Shown one piece after another: positions 47,386 to 57,098 of a stretch of DNA of 64,000 bases (position 1 is its first letter; the number at the start of each line of letters is the position of its first letter). Below the pieces are notes generated by a model that saw nothing but the letters and a program-made list of their open reading frames with translations, did no database searches and was not told where the DNA came from. A program made the translations under genes and the position numbers. The stretch is from contig CBDAPL010000001.1 in NCBI GenBank assembly GCA_965198495.1, forward strand, positions 1,860,001-1,924,000. The letters are read 5' to 3'. The DNA is from RH-AL1 sp965198495 (lineage in GTDB: Bacteria; Pseudomonadota; Alphaproteobacteria; Rhizobiales; Beijerinckiaceae).

Positions 47386-49809
47386 TCAGTGGGCAACGAC
47401 TCCTGAGGCGTCTCCCTCGGACGCCAACGGCGTCTTCAGCGGCTTGACTTCCTCTTCCCAAGTGATCGGCGTCGGTTGCCGGACGAGGGCATGCTTCAGC
47501 ACCTCCTCCATGCGCGCCACCGGCACGATCTCGAGAGCGTTACGGACATTCGCCGGAAGTTCGGCAAGGTCTTTGGCATTCTCCTCCGGGATCAGCACCT
47601 TCTTCAGCCCACCGCGCAGCGCGGCGAGTAGTTTCTCTTTCAGGCCGCCGATCGGCAGCACCCGGCCGCGCAGGGTCACCTCGCCGGTCATCGCGATATC
47701 GCGATGGATCGGGATGCCCGTCATGGTCGAGATGATGGCCGTCGCCATGGCAATGCCGGCGGACGGTCCGTCCTTCGGCGTCGCGCCTTCAGGCACATGG
47801 ACGTGGATGTCGCGCCGATCGAAAAGCGGCGGTTCGATCCCGAAATCCACCGCGCGCGACCGCACGTATGACGCGGCCGCCGAGATCGACTCCTTCATGA
47901 CATCCTTGAGGTTGCCGGTCACGGTCATGCGACCCTTGCCCGGCATCATCGTGCTTTCGATCGTCAGCAACTCGCCACCGACTTCGGTCCAGGCGAGACC
48001 CGTGACAGCACCGACCTGATCCTCCTCCTCGGCCATGCCGAAGCGATACTTGAAGACACCGAGGAAATCCGCGAGGTTCGCCGCCGTGACCATGACGTTT
48101 TTCGTCTTGCCCAGCAGAATGTCCTTCACCGCCTTGCGAGCGAGATTGGACAGTTCGCGCTCGAGATTGCGCACGCCAGCTTCTCGCGTATAGCGGCGCA
48201 CGAGGGTGAGCAGACCTTCGTCGTCGATCGACCATTCACTCGGATCAAGACCATGCTTCTTGACCGCCGCCGGGATGAGGTGGCGCCGCGCGATTTCGAC
48301 CTTCTCGTCCTCGGTGTAGCCGGCGATCCGAATGATCTCCATTCGGTCCATCAGCGGGGGCGAGATATTGAGCGTGTTGGCTGTCGTGACGAACATCACG
48401 CTCGACAGGTCGTAGTCGACCTCGAGGTAATGGTCGGCGAATGCCTTGTTCTGCTCCGGATCCAGCACCTCGAGCAAAGCCGACGACGGATCGCCTCGGA
48501 AATCCTGGCCCATCTTGTCGATCTCGTCGAGCAGGAACAACGGATTGCTCGTCTTGGCCTTGCGCATCGACTGAATGATCTTGCCGGGCATTGAACCGAT
48601 ATAGGTCCGGCGGTGACCGCGGATCTCAGCCTCATCACGAACACCGCCGAGCGACATGCGCACGAACTCGCGCCCGGTGGCCTTCGCGATGGACTTGCCA
48701 AGCGAGGTCTTGCCGACGCCGGGCGGCCCGACAAGGCAGAGGATCGGCCCATTGAGCTTGTTGGCGCGGCTCTGCACCGCGAGGTACTCGACAATGCGCT
48801 CCTTGACCTTGTCGAGACCGAAGTGCTCGGTATTGAGCAGTTCTTCCGCGATGTTGAGGTCCTTCTTGACCTTCGAACGCTTGTTCCACGGAATCGAAAG
48901 GATCCAGTCGAGATAGTTTCGCACGACGGTGGCCTCGGCCGACATCGGCGACATCTGACGCAACTTCTTGAGCTCCGCCGTCGACTTGTCCCGCGCTTCC
49001 TTGGAGAGACGCGTGGTCTTGATGCGCTCCTCGATTTCGGACAGGTCATCCTTGCCATCCTCATCGCCGAGCTCTTTCTGGATCGCCTTCATCTGCTCGT
49101 TGAGGTAGTACTCGCGCTGTGTCTTCTCCATTTGGCGCTTGACGCGCGTGCGGATGCGCTTTTCCACCTGAAGCACGGAGATTTCGCTCTCCATGAGGTT
49201 GAGGCACTTCTCGAGCCGCTTCACGATCGAAGTCATTTCGAGCACGGCTTGCTTGTCAGCGATCTTGACCGCGAGGTGCGAGGCGACCGTGTCCGCGAGC
49301 TTCGAGTAATCCTCGATCTGCGTGACCGCTGACACGACCTCCGGCGAGATCTTCTTGTTCAGCTTCACGTAGCCTTCGAACTCGGCGGTGACCGAGCGTG
49401 CGAGGGCCTCGACCTCAACCTCGTCGACCTCGTCGTCGGCGACTGTTTCGGCGTCGGCCTCATAGAAGTCATCGGTGTTGGTATAGACGTGCACCTTGGC
49501 ACGCGCCTGACCCTCGACAAGGACCTTCACTGTTCCGTCGGGGAGCTTCAAAAGCTGCAGAACGGAGGCGAGCGTGCCGGTCTGGTAGATCGAGTCGATC
49601 GCCGGATCGTCATCCGTCGCGTTCATCTGGGTGGCGAGGAGGATGAGCTTGTCGGCCTTCATCACCTCCTCAAGCGCGCGTATCGACTTCTCGCGGCCGA
49701 CGAACAGCGGCACGATCATATGCGGGAACACGACGATGTCGCGCAGGGGAAGGACGGGGAAATTCTCGACCACGCCGGGAGGGGAAGGCTCGCGCTTTTG
49801 ACTAGGCAT
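47386..49809 (-). CDS. lon: ATP-dependent protease Lon
   Basis: 807-residue LonA. N-terminal substrate-binding domain (FPHMIVPLFVGREKSI), AAA+ Walker A GPPGVGKTSLGKS (about 360), and protease domain with the catalytic Ser in KDGPSAGIAMA and Lys in GLKEKLLAALRGG. It degrades damaged and regulatory proteins, in alphaproteobacteria including CcrM and DnaA. It follows clpX in the same direction; hupB, which usually follows lon, is absent. Confidence 0.98.
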   Translation of the reverse strand: MPSQKREPSPPGVVENFPVLPLRDIVVFPHMIVPLFVGREKSIRALEEVMKADKLILLATQMNATDDDPAIDSIYQTGTLASVLQLLKLPDGTVKVLVEGQARAKVHVYTNTDDFYEADAETVADDEVDEVEVEALARSVTAEFEGYVKLNKKISPEVVSAVTQIEDYSKLADTVASHLAVKIADKQAVLEMTSIVKRLEKCLNLMESEISVLQVEKRIRTRVKRQMEKTQREYYLNEQMKAIQKELGDEDGKDDLSEIEERIKTTRLSKEARDKSTAELKKLRQMSPMSAEATVVRNYLDWILSIPWNKRSKVKKDLNIAEELLNTEHFGLDKVKERIVEYLAVQSRANKLNGPILCLVGPPGVGKTSLGKSIAKATGREFVRMSLGGVRDEAEIRGHRRTYIGSMPGKIIQSMRKAKTSNPLFLLDEIDKMGQDFRGDPSSALLEVLDPEQNKAFADHYLEVDYDLSSVMFVTTANTLNISPPLMDRMEIIRIAGYTEDEKVEIARRHLIPAAVKKHGLDPSEWSIDDEGLLTLVRRYTREAGVRNLERELSNLARKAVKDILLGKTKNVMVTAANLADFLGVFKYRFGMAEEEDQVGAVTGLAWTEVGGELLTIESTMMPGKGRMTVTGNLKDVMKESISAAASYVRSRAVDFGIEPPLFDRRDIHVHVPEGATPKDGPSAGIAMATAIISTMTGIPIHRDIAMTGEVTLRGRVLPIGGLKEKLLAALRGGLKKVLIPEENAKDLAELPANVRNALEIVPVARMEEVLKHALVRQPTPITWEEEVKPLKTPLASEGDASGVVAH

Positions 49810-49884
49810 TGTTGTTTCCTATCTCCGGCCGTACCGCCCTTAGGAAGCAGCGGTTACCGGGACCTTGTTCAGCTTCGGAAAAGC

Positions 49885-49913
49885 AGATGGCGACGGCGTG
49901 GGGGCCTTTCAAC
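49885..49913 (-). promoter_or_regulatory. Possible heat-shock (sigma-32) promoter of lon
   Basis: On the minus strand GTTGAA, 17 bases, then CCATCT, 75 bases before the lon ATG. This is close to the alphaproteobacterial sigma-32 pattern CTTGAA-N17-CCATnT. Pattern match only. Confidence 0.35.
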
Positions 49914-50005
49914 GGGGTGCTTCCTGTCCCGGCTCATCTCCGAGCGCTTGATCCGCATTGAGTGCATACGCGTAATGAGGAGGCGCTCACGCGTCTCCTG
50001 GTGCG

Positions 50006-51268
50006 CTAGGTGCCGGTGTTCGTCTTCTCTCGCTCCGAGTAGATGTAGAGCGGCCTTGACTTGCCCTCGATGACGTCGGGGCCGATGACGACCTGTTCGA
50101 CCGAATCAAGTCCCGGGAGATCGTACATCGTATCGAGCAGCACGCTTTCGAGGATAGAGCGGAGGCCGCGCGCGCCTGTGCGGCGCTCGATGGCGCGCTT
50201 GGCAACGACGTTGAGCGCCTCGTCCTGGAAGGTGAGCGAGGTGTTCTCCATCTCGAACAGACGCTGGTACTGCTTGACGAGCGCGTTCTTCGGCTCGGTC
50301 AGGATCTTCTTCAGCGCGCTCTCGTCGAGATCTTCAAGCGTCGCGATGACCGGCAGCCGCCCGACGAACTCGGGAATCAGACCAAACTTGAGGAGGTCGT
50401 CCGGCTCGACCTTGCGCAGCAGCTCACCCATGCGCCGGTCGTCCGGCGAAGACACGGTCGCGCCGAAACCGATCGAAGACGACTTGCCTCGGTTCGAGAT
50501 GATCTTCTCGAGGCCGGAGAAGGCGCCGCCGCAGATGAACAGGATGTTCGTTGTATCGACCTGCAAGAATTCCTGCTGCGGGTGCTTGCGGCCGCCCTGC
50601 GGAGGCACCGAGGCGACCGTGCCCTCCATGATCTTCAACAGGGCCTGCTGCACGCCCTCCCCGGAGACGTCGCGCGTGATCGACGGGTTGTCGGACTTGC
50701 GGGAGATCTTGTCGATCTCGTCGATATAGACGATGCCGCGCTGCGCCCGCTCGACATTGTAGTCGGATGCCTGGAGCAGCTTCAGGATGATGTTTTCGAC
50801 GTCCTCGCCGACGTAGCCGGCCTCTGTAAGCGTGGTGGCGTCTGCCATCGTGAACGGCACGTCGAGAATGCGGGCGAGGGTCTGCGCCAGCAACGTCTTG
50901 CCCGAACCGGTCGGCCCGATGAGGAGGATGTTGGACTTCGCGAGTTCGACATCGTTGTGCTTTGTCGCGTGGTTCAGGCGCTTGTAGTGATTGTGAACGG
51001 CGACCGAAAGGACGCGCTTGGCCTGAAACTGGCCGATCACATAATCGTCCAAGACCTTGCAGATCTCCTTCGGCGTCGGAATGCCGTCGCGGCTCTTGAC
51101 CAGCGCGGACTTGTTCTCCTCACGGATAATGTCCATGCAGAGTTCGACGCATTCGTCGCAAATGAAGACGGTCGGGCCCGCGATGAGCTTGCGAACCTCA
51201 TGCTGGCTCTTGCCGCAAAAGGAGCAGTACAGAGTGTTCTTCGAGTCGTTGCCGCCGACCTTGGTCAT
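50006..51268 (-). CDS. clpX: ClpX ATPase subunit of the ClpXP protease
   Basis: 420-residue unfoldase. N-terminal zinc-binding domain (CSFCGKSQHEV, then CDECVELC), AAA+ Walker A GPTGSGKTLLAQ (about 122), Walker B IVYIDEIDKI, the pore loop region and a C-terminal sensor (GARGLRSILE). It delivers substrates to ClpP; in alphaproteobacteria it drives cell-cycle proteolysis, for example of CtrA. It is 356 bases downstream of clpP on the same strand. Confidence 0.98.
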   Translation of the reverse strand: MTKVGGNDSKNTLYCSFCGKSQHEVRKLIAGPTVFICDECVELCMDIIREENKSALVKSRDGIPTPKEICKVLDDYVIGQFQAKRVLSVAVHNHYKRLNHATKHNDVELAKSNILLIGPTGSGKTLLAQTLARILDVPFTMADATTLTEAGYVGEDVENIILKLLQASDYNVERAQRGIVYIDEIDKISRKSDNPSITRDVSGEGVQQALLKIMEGTVASVPPQGGRKHPQQEFLQVDTTNILFICGGAFSGLEKIISNRGKSSSIGFGATVSSPDDRRMGELLRKVEPDDLLKFGLIPEFVGRLPVIATLEDLDESALKKILTEPKNALVKQYQRLFEMENTSLTFQDEALNVVAKRAIERRTGARGLRSILESVLLDTMYDLPGLDSVEQVVIGPDVIEGKSRPLYIYSEREKTNTGT

Positions 51269-51624
51269 GGCTCATCTCCAGGCCGCCAGAGCGTGCACTC
51301 CGGCAGGGCATCATGATCTGAAGGGCTCGACCCATCGAAACGCGTCGATCCCGCTGAAGATGATGTTGCTGCACGCGAACTCATCATCCCCGTCCTGTAA
51401 GCTATCCGTCGACTGGTTCGCGCGTGCATTCGCCTAAGCCGCTGCGCACGCTATGACGGTTTAGGCAAGTCCGATACCGTCCACCGCGACAGCACCGCAT
51501 TGATCCGCAGACGCCTTAAAGATTGTCGATGCAAATCAGTTAACCAAACCCTAATGCGGCGGGAGTACACGCGCAAACTGACGCGGCGGGGTCCTCGGAG
51601 GTTGCGGAGCCGAGCCAACGAGGC
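51269..51624 (-). promoter_or_regulatory. clpP-clpX intergenic region with a CtrA-like site
   Basis: 356 bases with no gene. At 51540-51554, TTAACCAAACCCTAA matches the CtrA pattern TTAA-N7-TTAA with one mismatch. The region should hold a clpX promoter. No other structure seen. Confidence 0.35.
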
Positions 51625-52266
51625 TCAGGTCTTGACCTCTGCCTTGTCCTCAGGCCGCTTGACGATGACGTTGTCGACGATGCCGAAATCCTTGGCCTCG
51701 TCCGCGGACATGAAGTGGTCGCGGTCGAGCGTGCGCTCGATCGTGTCGTAGTCGCGGCCGCAATGCTTGACGTAAATTTCGTTCAGCCGCTTCTTGACCT
51801 TCATGATGTCCTCGGCATGGCGCAGGATGTCGGACGCCTGGCCTTGAAAGCCGCCGGATGGCTGATGGACCATGATACGAGCGTTCGGCAGCGCGTAGCG
51901 CATGCCGGCCTCGCCGGCGCAGAGTAGCAGCGAACCCATCGAGGCGGCCTGACCGACACACAACGTGGTGATCTTCGGCCGGATGAACTGCATCGTGTCG
52001 TAGATCGCCAGACCCGCCGTGACGACGCCGCCCGGCGAATTGATGTACATATTGATCTCTTTCTTGGGGTTCTCGGCCTCGAGAAAAAGCAGCTGGGCGA
52101 TGATCACCGAGGCCATGTGGTCTTCGACCGGGCCCGTAAGGAAGATGATGTGCTCGCGCAGCAGGCGCGAATAGATGTCGAACCCGCGTTCGCCCCGTGT
52201 GGTGTTCTCGATGACTTGCGGGATCAGGTACTGGTCGTACATCTCGAGCGGATCGCGATCGCGCAT
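51625..52266 (-). CDS. clpP: ClpP protease subunit
   Basis: 213-residue serine protease that forms the barrel used by ClpX and ClpA. Catalytic triad: Ser109 in GQAASMGSLL, His134 in IMVHQPSGG, Asp183 in IERTLDRDH. The short N-terminal propeptide-like segment (MRDRDPLEMYDQYLIPQVIE) is typical for alphaproteobacteria. Lies between tig and clpX. Confidence 0.98.
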   Translation of the reverse strand: MRDRDPLEMYDQYLIPQVIENTTRGERGFDIYSRLLREHIIFLTGPVEDHMASVIIAQLLFLEAENPKKEINMYINSPGGVVTAGLAIYDTMQFIRPKITTLCVGQAASMGSLLLCAGEAGMRYALPNARIMVHQPSGGFQGQASDILRHAEDIMKVKKRLNEIYVKHCGRDYDTIERTLDRDHFMSADEAKDFGIVDNVIVKRPEDKAEVKT

Positions 52267-52569
52267 GGCAGTCTCTTCTCCTTGCCAGTCACCGGCTGAC
52301 CGGAATCGAGCGGAGCGGCTCGATCTTTGATGAAGATAGGATGTCAGGGTCGCCGACGCAAAGAAAACGGTCGTTGCCGCGCGCTTCTTATAGCGACCAC
52401 CTTCGCTGGATACGTCTCTGCATCAAGGCGCTTGTCGTCGTGAGCAGTGGCTACAGGTGCGCTTAGCGCGCTGGCGAAGGTCGCGCTCGTTAACCCCGAC
52501 ACGCGTGACGCTAATGACCGTTAAGCGCCACGACTGCGACGGAAGCGGCGAACTTCACCGGGAAGAGCG
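52267..52569. other. tig-clpP intergenic region
   Basis: About 300 bases, no gene seen. It should hold the clpP promoter. TTAA half-sites (near 52491 and 52520) are present but not at CtrA spacing. Confidence 0.4.
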
Positions 52570-53937
52570 TCAGGCCGAGGTCTTTTCCAGATCCGCTTCA
52601 TCGGCGGCGGTCAACTCGTCCTTGCTGACCTTGCGCTCGGTGACCCTTGCCTTGGAGACAATATGGTCGACCACCTTGTCCTCGAACAATGGCGCCTGGA
52701 TCTGCGCCATCGCCTGCGGATTGTTGCGGAAGAAATCCCACACCTGCTTCTCTTCGCCCGGGTATTGACGCACGCGCTCCATCAGGGCGGCGTTCATTTC
52801 CTCCTGGGTAACCTTCACGCCGGCTTCCTCGCCAATCTCGGCGAGCACGAGACCGAGCCGCACGCGGCGCTCGGCGATCTTGCGGTAATCGAGGCGGGCG
52901 GCTTCCTCGGTCGTCTGTTCGTCCTCGAAGCTCTTGCCGGTCTGTTTCTGCTCCGCTTCGACTTGCCGCCAGATCGCCTCGAACTCCTGTTCGACCAGGC
53001 CTTGCGGCAGCTCGAAATGATACTTCTCATCCAGTGTGTCGAGAAGACCACGCTTCCATTTGGCGCGGCTCGCCAGGCCGTAATCGCGCTCGATGTTGCC
53101 TCGGATCGATTCCTTGAGCTTGGCCAAATCCTCCATGCCGAAGCCCTTCGCGAACGCGTCGTCGATCGCCAGCGTGCCGGGTGCCGAGATGGCCTTCAGC
53201 GTCACTCCGAAGTTGGCGGCCTTGCCGGCCAGCGTCGGCGCGCCGTAGTCGTCGGGAAACGTGACCGCGATGGTGCGATTCTCGCCGACGCTCATCCCAA
53301 TCACCTGATCCTCGAAGCCGGGGATGAAGGAATTCGCGCCGAGAACAAGGTCGATATCCTCGCCGGAACCGCCCTCGAAGGTCTCGTCGTCGATCTTGCC
53401 GACGAAGTCGATCGAGGCCTTGTCGTCCTTTTCGGCGACAGCCCCGGCGCCTTTCGCCTCGTAGGTGCGATTCTGGTTGGCGAGCAGGCCGATGATGCGC
53501 TCGACCTCCTCGTCCGGAACGTCGGCGATGAGCTTTTCGATCGCGATATCGTCGAGCGTGCCGACATCGACCTTCGGCAGCACCTCGAGCGCTACCTTGA
53601 AGGTCAGGTCGCCTTTCGCTTCCAGCGCGCGTTCCAGCACGTTCTGGTCGCCGTCGACATCGAATTTCGGCTCGCCGGCGAGGCGCAGCTTGTTGTCCTC
53701 GATCATCTTGGTGCGTGCCTCGTTGATGGCTTCCTGCAGCACCTCGGCCATGATCGAGCGGCCGTACATCTTCTTCAGGTGCATGACGGGCACCTTGCCG
53801 GGACGAAATCCATTGATCCGCGCCTTGGCTTGCATCTCGCCGAGCTGGCTTTGCATGCGCGTCGAAAGATCCTGAGCCGGCAGCACGATCTCGAATTCGC
53901 GCTTGAGCCCCTCGGAGTGGGTCTGTGTGACTTGCAT
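52570..53937 (-). CDS. tig: Trigger factor
   Basis: 455-residue ribosome-associated chaperone with prolyl isomerase domain. N-terminal ribosome-binding segment with the signature GFRPGKVPVMHLKKMYG (about 44-60), FKBP-like PPIase domain (about 160-245, DVGTLDDIAIEK before it), and the C-terminal helical cradle. It starts the tig-clpP-clpX-lon order common in proteobacteria. The gene for tRNA-Leu lies 86 bases upstream. Confidence 0.97.
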   Translation of the reverse strand: MQVTQTHSEGLKREFEIVLPAQDLSTRMQSQLGEMQAKARINGFRPGKVPVMHLKKMYGRSIMAEVLQEAINEARTKMIEDNKLRLAGEPKFDVDGDQNVLERALEAKGDLTFKVALEVLPKVDVGTLDDIAIEKLIADVPDEEVERIIGLLANQNRTYEAKGAGAVAEKDDKASIDFVGKIDDETFEGGSGEDIDLVLGANSFIPGFEDQVIGMSVGENRTIAVTFPDDYGAPTLAGKAANFGVTLKAISAPGTLAIDDAFAKGFGMEDLAKLKESIRGNIERDYGLASRAKWKRGLLDTLDEKYHFELPQGLVEQEFEAIWRQVEAEQKQTGKSFEDEQTTEEAARLDYRKIAERRVRLGLVLAEIGEEAGVKVTQEEMNAALMERVRQYPGEEKQVWDFFRNNPQAMAQIQAPLFEDKVVDHIVSKARVTERKVSKDELTAADEADLEKTSA

Positions 53938-54022
53938 CGGGAAAGAAGCCTGGTTGTGAGCGGGCGCATCCGCGGGAAAGCGATCTCGTGGCCGCGGACG
54001 ATCTTGCCAGCGGCGGAATGAC

Positions 54023-54107
<85 letters not shown>

Positions 54108-54296
54108 GAACGTCCTCGCCGCGTTTTGCCATCCGACCGCGTAAGAGCGAGCTTTATAACAATGCGCGGGAAAGATCGTAGTAAAAACTTGCTGTCGGTC
54201 GCGCCTGCTCGCCAACGCTTGCCGGCAAGGTCATCCCCCAGGACGGGAGGATGCCTTAGCCATCGCGTCCGACGCCCGAGACCGCCGGCGTCACGC

Positions 54297-55025
54297 CTAC
54301 TGAGCGCTCGGCGCTGTTGCGCCGCCGGTCGGGCTCGCCGACTTCTGCGCCTCGAGCTTCTTGCGCTGTTCCTCCGCCTGCTTCTGCAAGCCGGCTTGCA
54401 GCTTCTGCTGTTGATCCTGAAGAACCTTGGGATCGATCGCCGGGCCGTCGAAGGCCTTGCCAAAGCCGGCAAGTGGCACGCTGAAGACCACCTCGGCGTT
54501 GCCCTGATTGCGCACGCTGACGTTCATCGTCGTGCCTTTCTTCATCGAGTCGACGGTCGCGGTCTTGACCTTGGCCTCCGCGAAACAGCCGTTCGGAAAG
54601 CAAATTTCGTAGGCGCCTTCGGTCGGCTGACCATCGTCGACGACGAAGCGAAATCCCGGACGCAGCATGAGCCCGATCGGCATCAGCATCCGGATGATCT
54701 TGGTGTCGTCGCCGTGGACATCGTAGACGGCAAGGGCGAGGACCGGCGGCTTGCCCGCCTCGGCGCTGAAGTCGCGCGTCGTGTAGCAAACTTCCTTGTT
54801 TGCGGCTTGATCCTTGCCGCAGACCTTCGTCCAATCCTTCTGCGTCGCGATCAGCGGCAACTTGTTGCTCGGCTGGCCGGCGGCGGCAGCGGGAGCCGGA
54901 GGCGGAGCATCGGGCTGGATGGTCGTGTCGGGAGCGGCCGGAACCTTCTTCTTGGGGGCGGCGAAGGCCGGCCCGGCGGCGAGGGTGCCGACAAGGGCGA
55001 CGGTCAGCATGCGCTTAAGCGACAT
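54297..55025 (-). CDS. Invasion-associated locus B (IalB) family protein
   Basis: 242-residue exported protein. Signal peptide (cleavage likely after GPAFA, about residue 22), a Pro/Ala linker, the IalB domain (about 58-190) with conserved cysteines in WTKVCGKD, KEVCYTTRD and EICFPNGCFAEA (likely disulfides), and a Gln/Lys helical tail. IalB proteins are common in non-pathogenic alphaproteobacteria; the role is unclear. Divergent from the solute-binding gene. Confidence 0.9.
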   Translation of the reverse strand: MSLKRMLTVALVGTLAAGPAFAAPKKKVPAAPDTTIQPDAPPPAPAAAAGQPSNKLPLIATQKDWTKVCGKDQAANKEVCYTTRDFSAEAGKPPVLALAVYDVHGDDTKIIRMLMPIGLMLRPGFRFVVDDGQPTEGAYEICFPNGCFAEAKVKTATVDSMKKGTTMNVSVRNQGNAEVVFSVPLAGFGKAFDGPAIDPKVLQDQQQKLQAGLQKQAEEQRKKLEAQKSASPTGGATAPSAQ

Positions 55026-55184
55026 CAGAGATCCTTATGGGTTCGGGCGCTCGTCCCGGGTCACGTTGCTTTTCGGCGGTGATGATGGAAACTGTCGGTC
55101 GAGATTTAGAGCGGCAAACAGGGGCCGGCATCGCGGCCTCGCGGCTCGGCCGCGTTGCTCTTCACCTCGCATTGAGGCGAGAAC

Positions 55185-57098
55185 TTGACGATGCGCGGTC
55201 TCTATAGTCGAGCCGTCTCGCTTGGGAAAGGCCCGGGCGTACGGGTCCATGCGATGCCGCTGGCGAGGCCGCGCCGACCAGGCGCTATGGGTCTGCTCGC
55301 CGTCTCCTCTGCCGCTGCGCTGATTGCCGGTCCGCTTGAGGCCGCCGACACCGCCTCGCTGGGCGCTAGAAACGGCATTGCCATGTACGGCGAACCGGCT
55401 CTGCCCGAGGGCTTCCATCACCTATCCTACGCCAATCCCGACGCGCCTAAGGGCGGCCGTCTCGCGATCGGCTTCGAGGGTACTTTCGACAGCCTGAACC
55501 CTTTCAACCTGAACGCCGGCTCGGCCGCGCAGGGTCTAGGCGGCAACGTCTACCAGACGCTGATGACCCGTTCGCGCGACGAGCCCTTCACGCTTTACGG
55601 TCTCGTCGCTGAAACGATCGAGACCGATGCCGCGCGCGACTGGGTGACACTGCGGCTTGATCCGCGGGCGCGGTTTTCCGACGGGACGAAGGTGACGGCG
55701 GACGATGTGCTGTTCTCCTTCGACCTTCTCAAGGCGCACGGGCGGCCGCAGCAGCGCGCGGCCTATGCCTTCGTAAAGGCGATCTCGGCGCCGGATGCCG
55801 CGAGCGTGCACTACGATCTCTCTGGCTCGACCGACCGCGAGCTGCCGCTGATCCTCGCGCTCATGCCCGTGCTGCCCCGCCATGCGTTGGACGTCACGAG
55901 CTTCGATCGATCGAGCCTGGCGCCGCCGGTCGGCTCCGGGCCGTATCGCGTGGTCAAGGTCCGCCCGGGTCTCGGCGTGACCCTCGTCCGCGATCCCGGC
56001 TACTGGGGTCGCGACCTGCCGACCCAGCGCGGATTCTATAATTTCGACGAGATCGACATCGAATACTTCCGCGACGCGAGCGCGATGTTCGAAGCCTTTC
56101 AGGTCGGCATCCTCGACGCGAGGATAGAAACGAGCCCGCGACGCTGGACCGCCGCCTACGACTTCCCGGCCGTGCGCGATGGCGCGATCCGGCGCGAGGC
56201 CTTGCCGATCGGCGGCGCGCGCGGCATGGATGGTTTCGCCTTCAATCTGCGTCGTCCCGTGTTCCAGGATCCGCGCGTCCGGCAAGCGCTGGGAATGGTG
56301 TTCGACTTCGAATGGCTCGACCTCAAGCTGTTCGACGGGCTCTACACGCGCACGCAGAGCTTCTTCGAGGGAACCGAACTCTCCTCGATGGGCCGCCCGG
56401 CGAGCGAGGCGGAACGTCGCCTGCTGGCGCGCTGGCCGGGCGCCGTCGCGCCGGAGATCATGGATGGCACGGCGGCGCTCCCGGTCACCGATGCCTCCGG
56501 CGCGGACCGCGGCCGCGCTAAGGAGGCGTTAGCGATGCTGGCGACGCTCGGCTTCAAGCTGAAGGACGGTCGCCTTTTGGGCAACGGCGTGCCGCTCGCC
56601 TTCGAGATCATGGTGCGCGACGCACAACAAGAGATATTGGCCTTGAATTATGCCACGTCGCTCGCGCGAATCGGCGTCGCCGCAAGCGTCCGCCGGGTCG
56701 ACGAGACGCAATACGAACGGCGACGGCAGACCTTCGACTACGACATGACGATCGGCCGATGGATCGCTTCCGATTCGCCCGGCAACGAGCAGCGTTCGCG
56801 CTGGGGCTCGGCCAGCGCCGATCAGGAGGCCTCGTTCAACCTGAGCGGTGCGCGAGACCCGGCGATCGACGGGCTCATAGAGATCATGGTGGCGTCCCGC
56901 TCGCGCGAGGATTTCGTCACCGCCGCGCGGGCCTACGACCGCGTCCTGCGCTCGGGCGCCTATATCGTGCCGCTGTTTCATCCCGCGCGAGAATGGGTCG
57001 CCGCCAAGCAAGGCCTCGCGCATCCCGCGGCTTTGCCGCATTATGACCAGCCGGTGAGTCCGACGCTGGATGTGTGGTGGTGGAAGAGCAAGTCATGA
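55185..57098 (+). CDS. Family 5 extracellular solute-binding protein (oligopeptide ABC transporter)
   Basis: 637-residue periplasmic binding protein like YejA/OppA. A signal-like segment (GLLAVSSAAALIAGPLEAA) is preceded by about 35 extra residues, so the start may be later, e.g. the M at about residue 24 or 35. SBP_bac_5 domain: GGRLAIGFEGTFDSLNPFN, FSDGTKVTADDVLFSFDLLK, YGLVAETIE. Usually partnered with permease and ATPase genes, which are absent here. The next gene starts inside its stop (ATGA). Confidence 0.9.
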   Translation: MTMRGLYSRAVSLGKGPGVRVHAMPLARPRRPGAMGLLAVSSAAALIAGPLEAADTASLGARNGIAMYGEPALPEGFHHLSYANPDAPKGGRLAIGFEGTFDSLNPFNLNAGSAAQGLGGNVYQTLMTRSRDEPFTLYGLVAETIETDAARDWVTLRLDPRARFSDGTKVTADDVLFSFDLLKAHGRPQQRAAYAFVKAISAPDAASVHYDLSGSTDRELPLILALMPVLPRHALDVTSFDRSSLAPPVGSGPYRVVKVRPGLGVTLVRDPGYWGRDLPTQRGFYNFDEIDIEYFRDASAMFEAFQVGILDARIETSPRRWTAAYDFPAVRDGAIRREALPIGGARGMDGFAFNLRRPVFQDPRVRQALGMVFDFEWLDLKLFDGLYTRTQSFFEGTELSSMGRPASEAERRLLARWPGAVAPEIMDGTAALPVTDASGADRGRAKEALAMLATLGFKLKDGRLLGNGVPLAFEIMVRDAQQEILALNYATSLARIGVAASVRRVDETQYERRRQTFDYDMTIGRWIASDSPGNEQRSRWGSASADQEASFNLSGARDPAIDGLIEIMVASRSREDFVTAARAYDRVLRSGAYIVPLFHPAREWVAAKQGLAHPAALPHYDQPVSPTLDVWWWKSKS

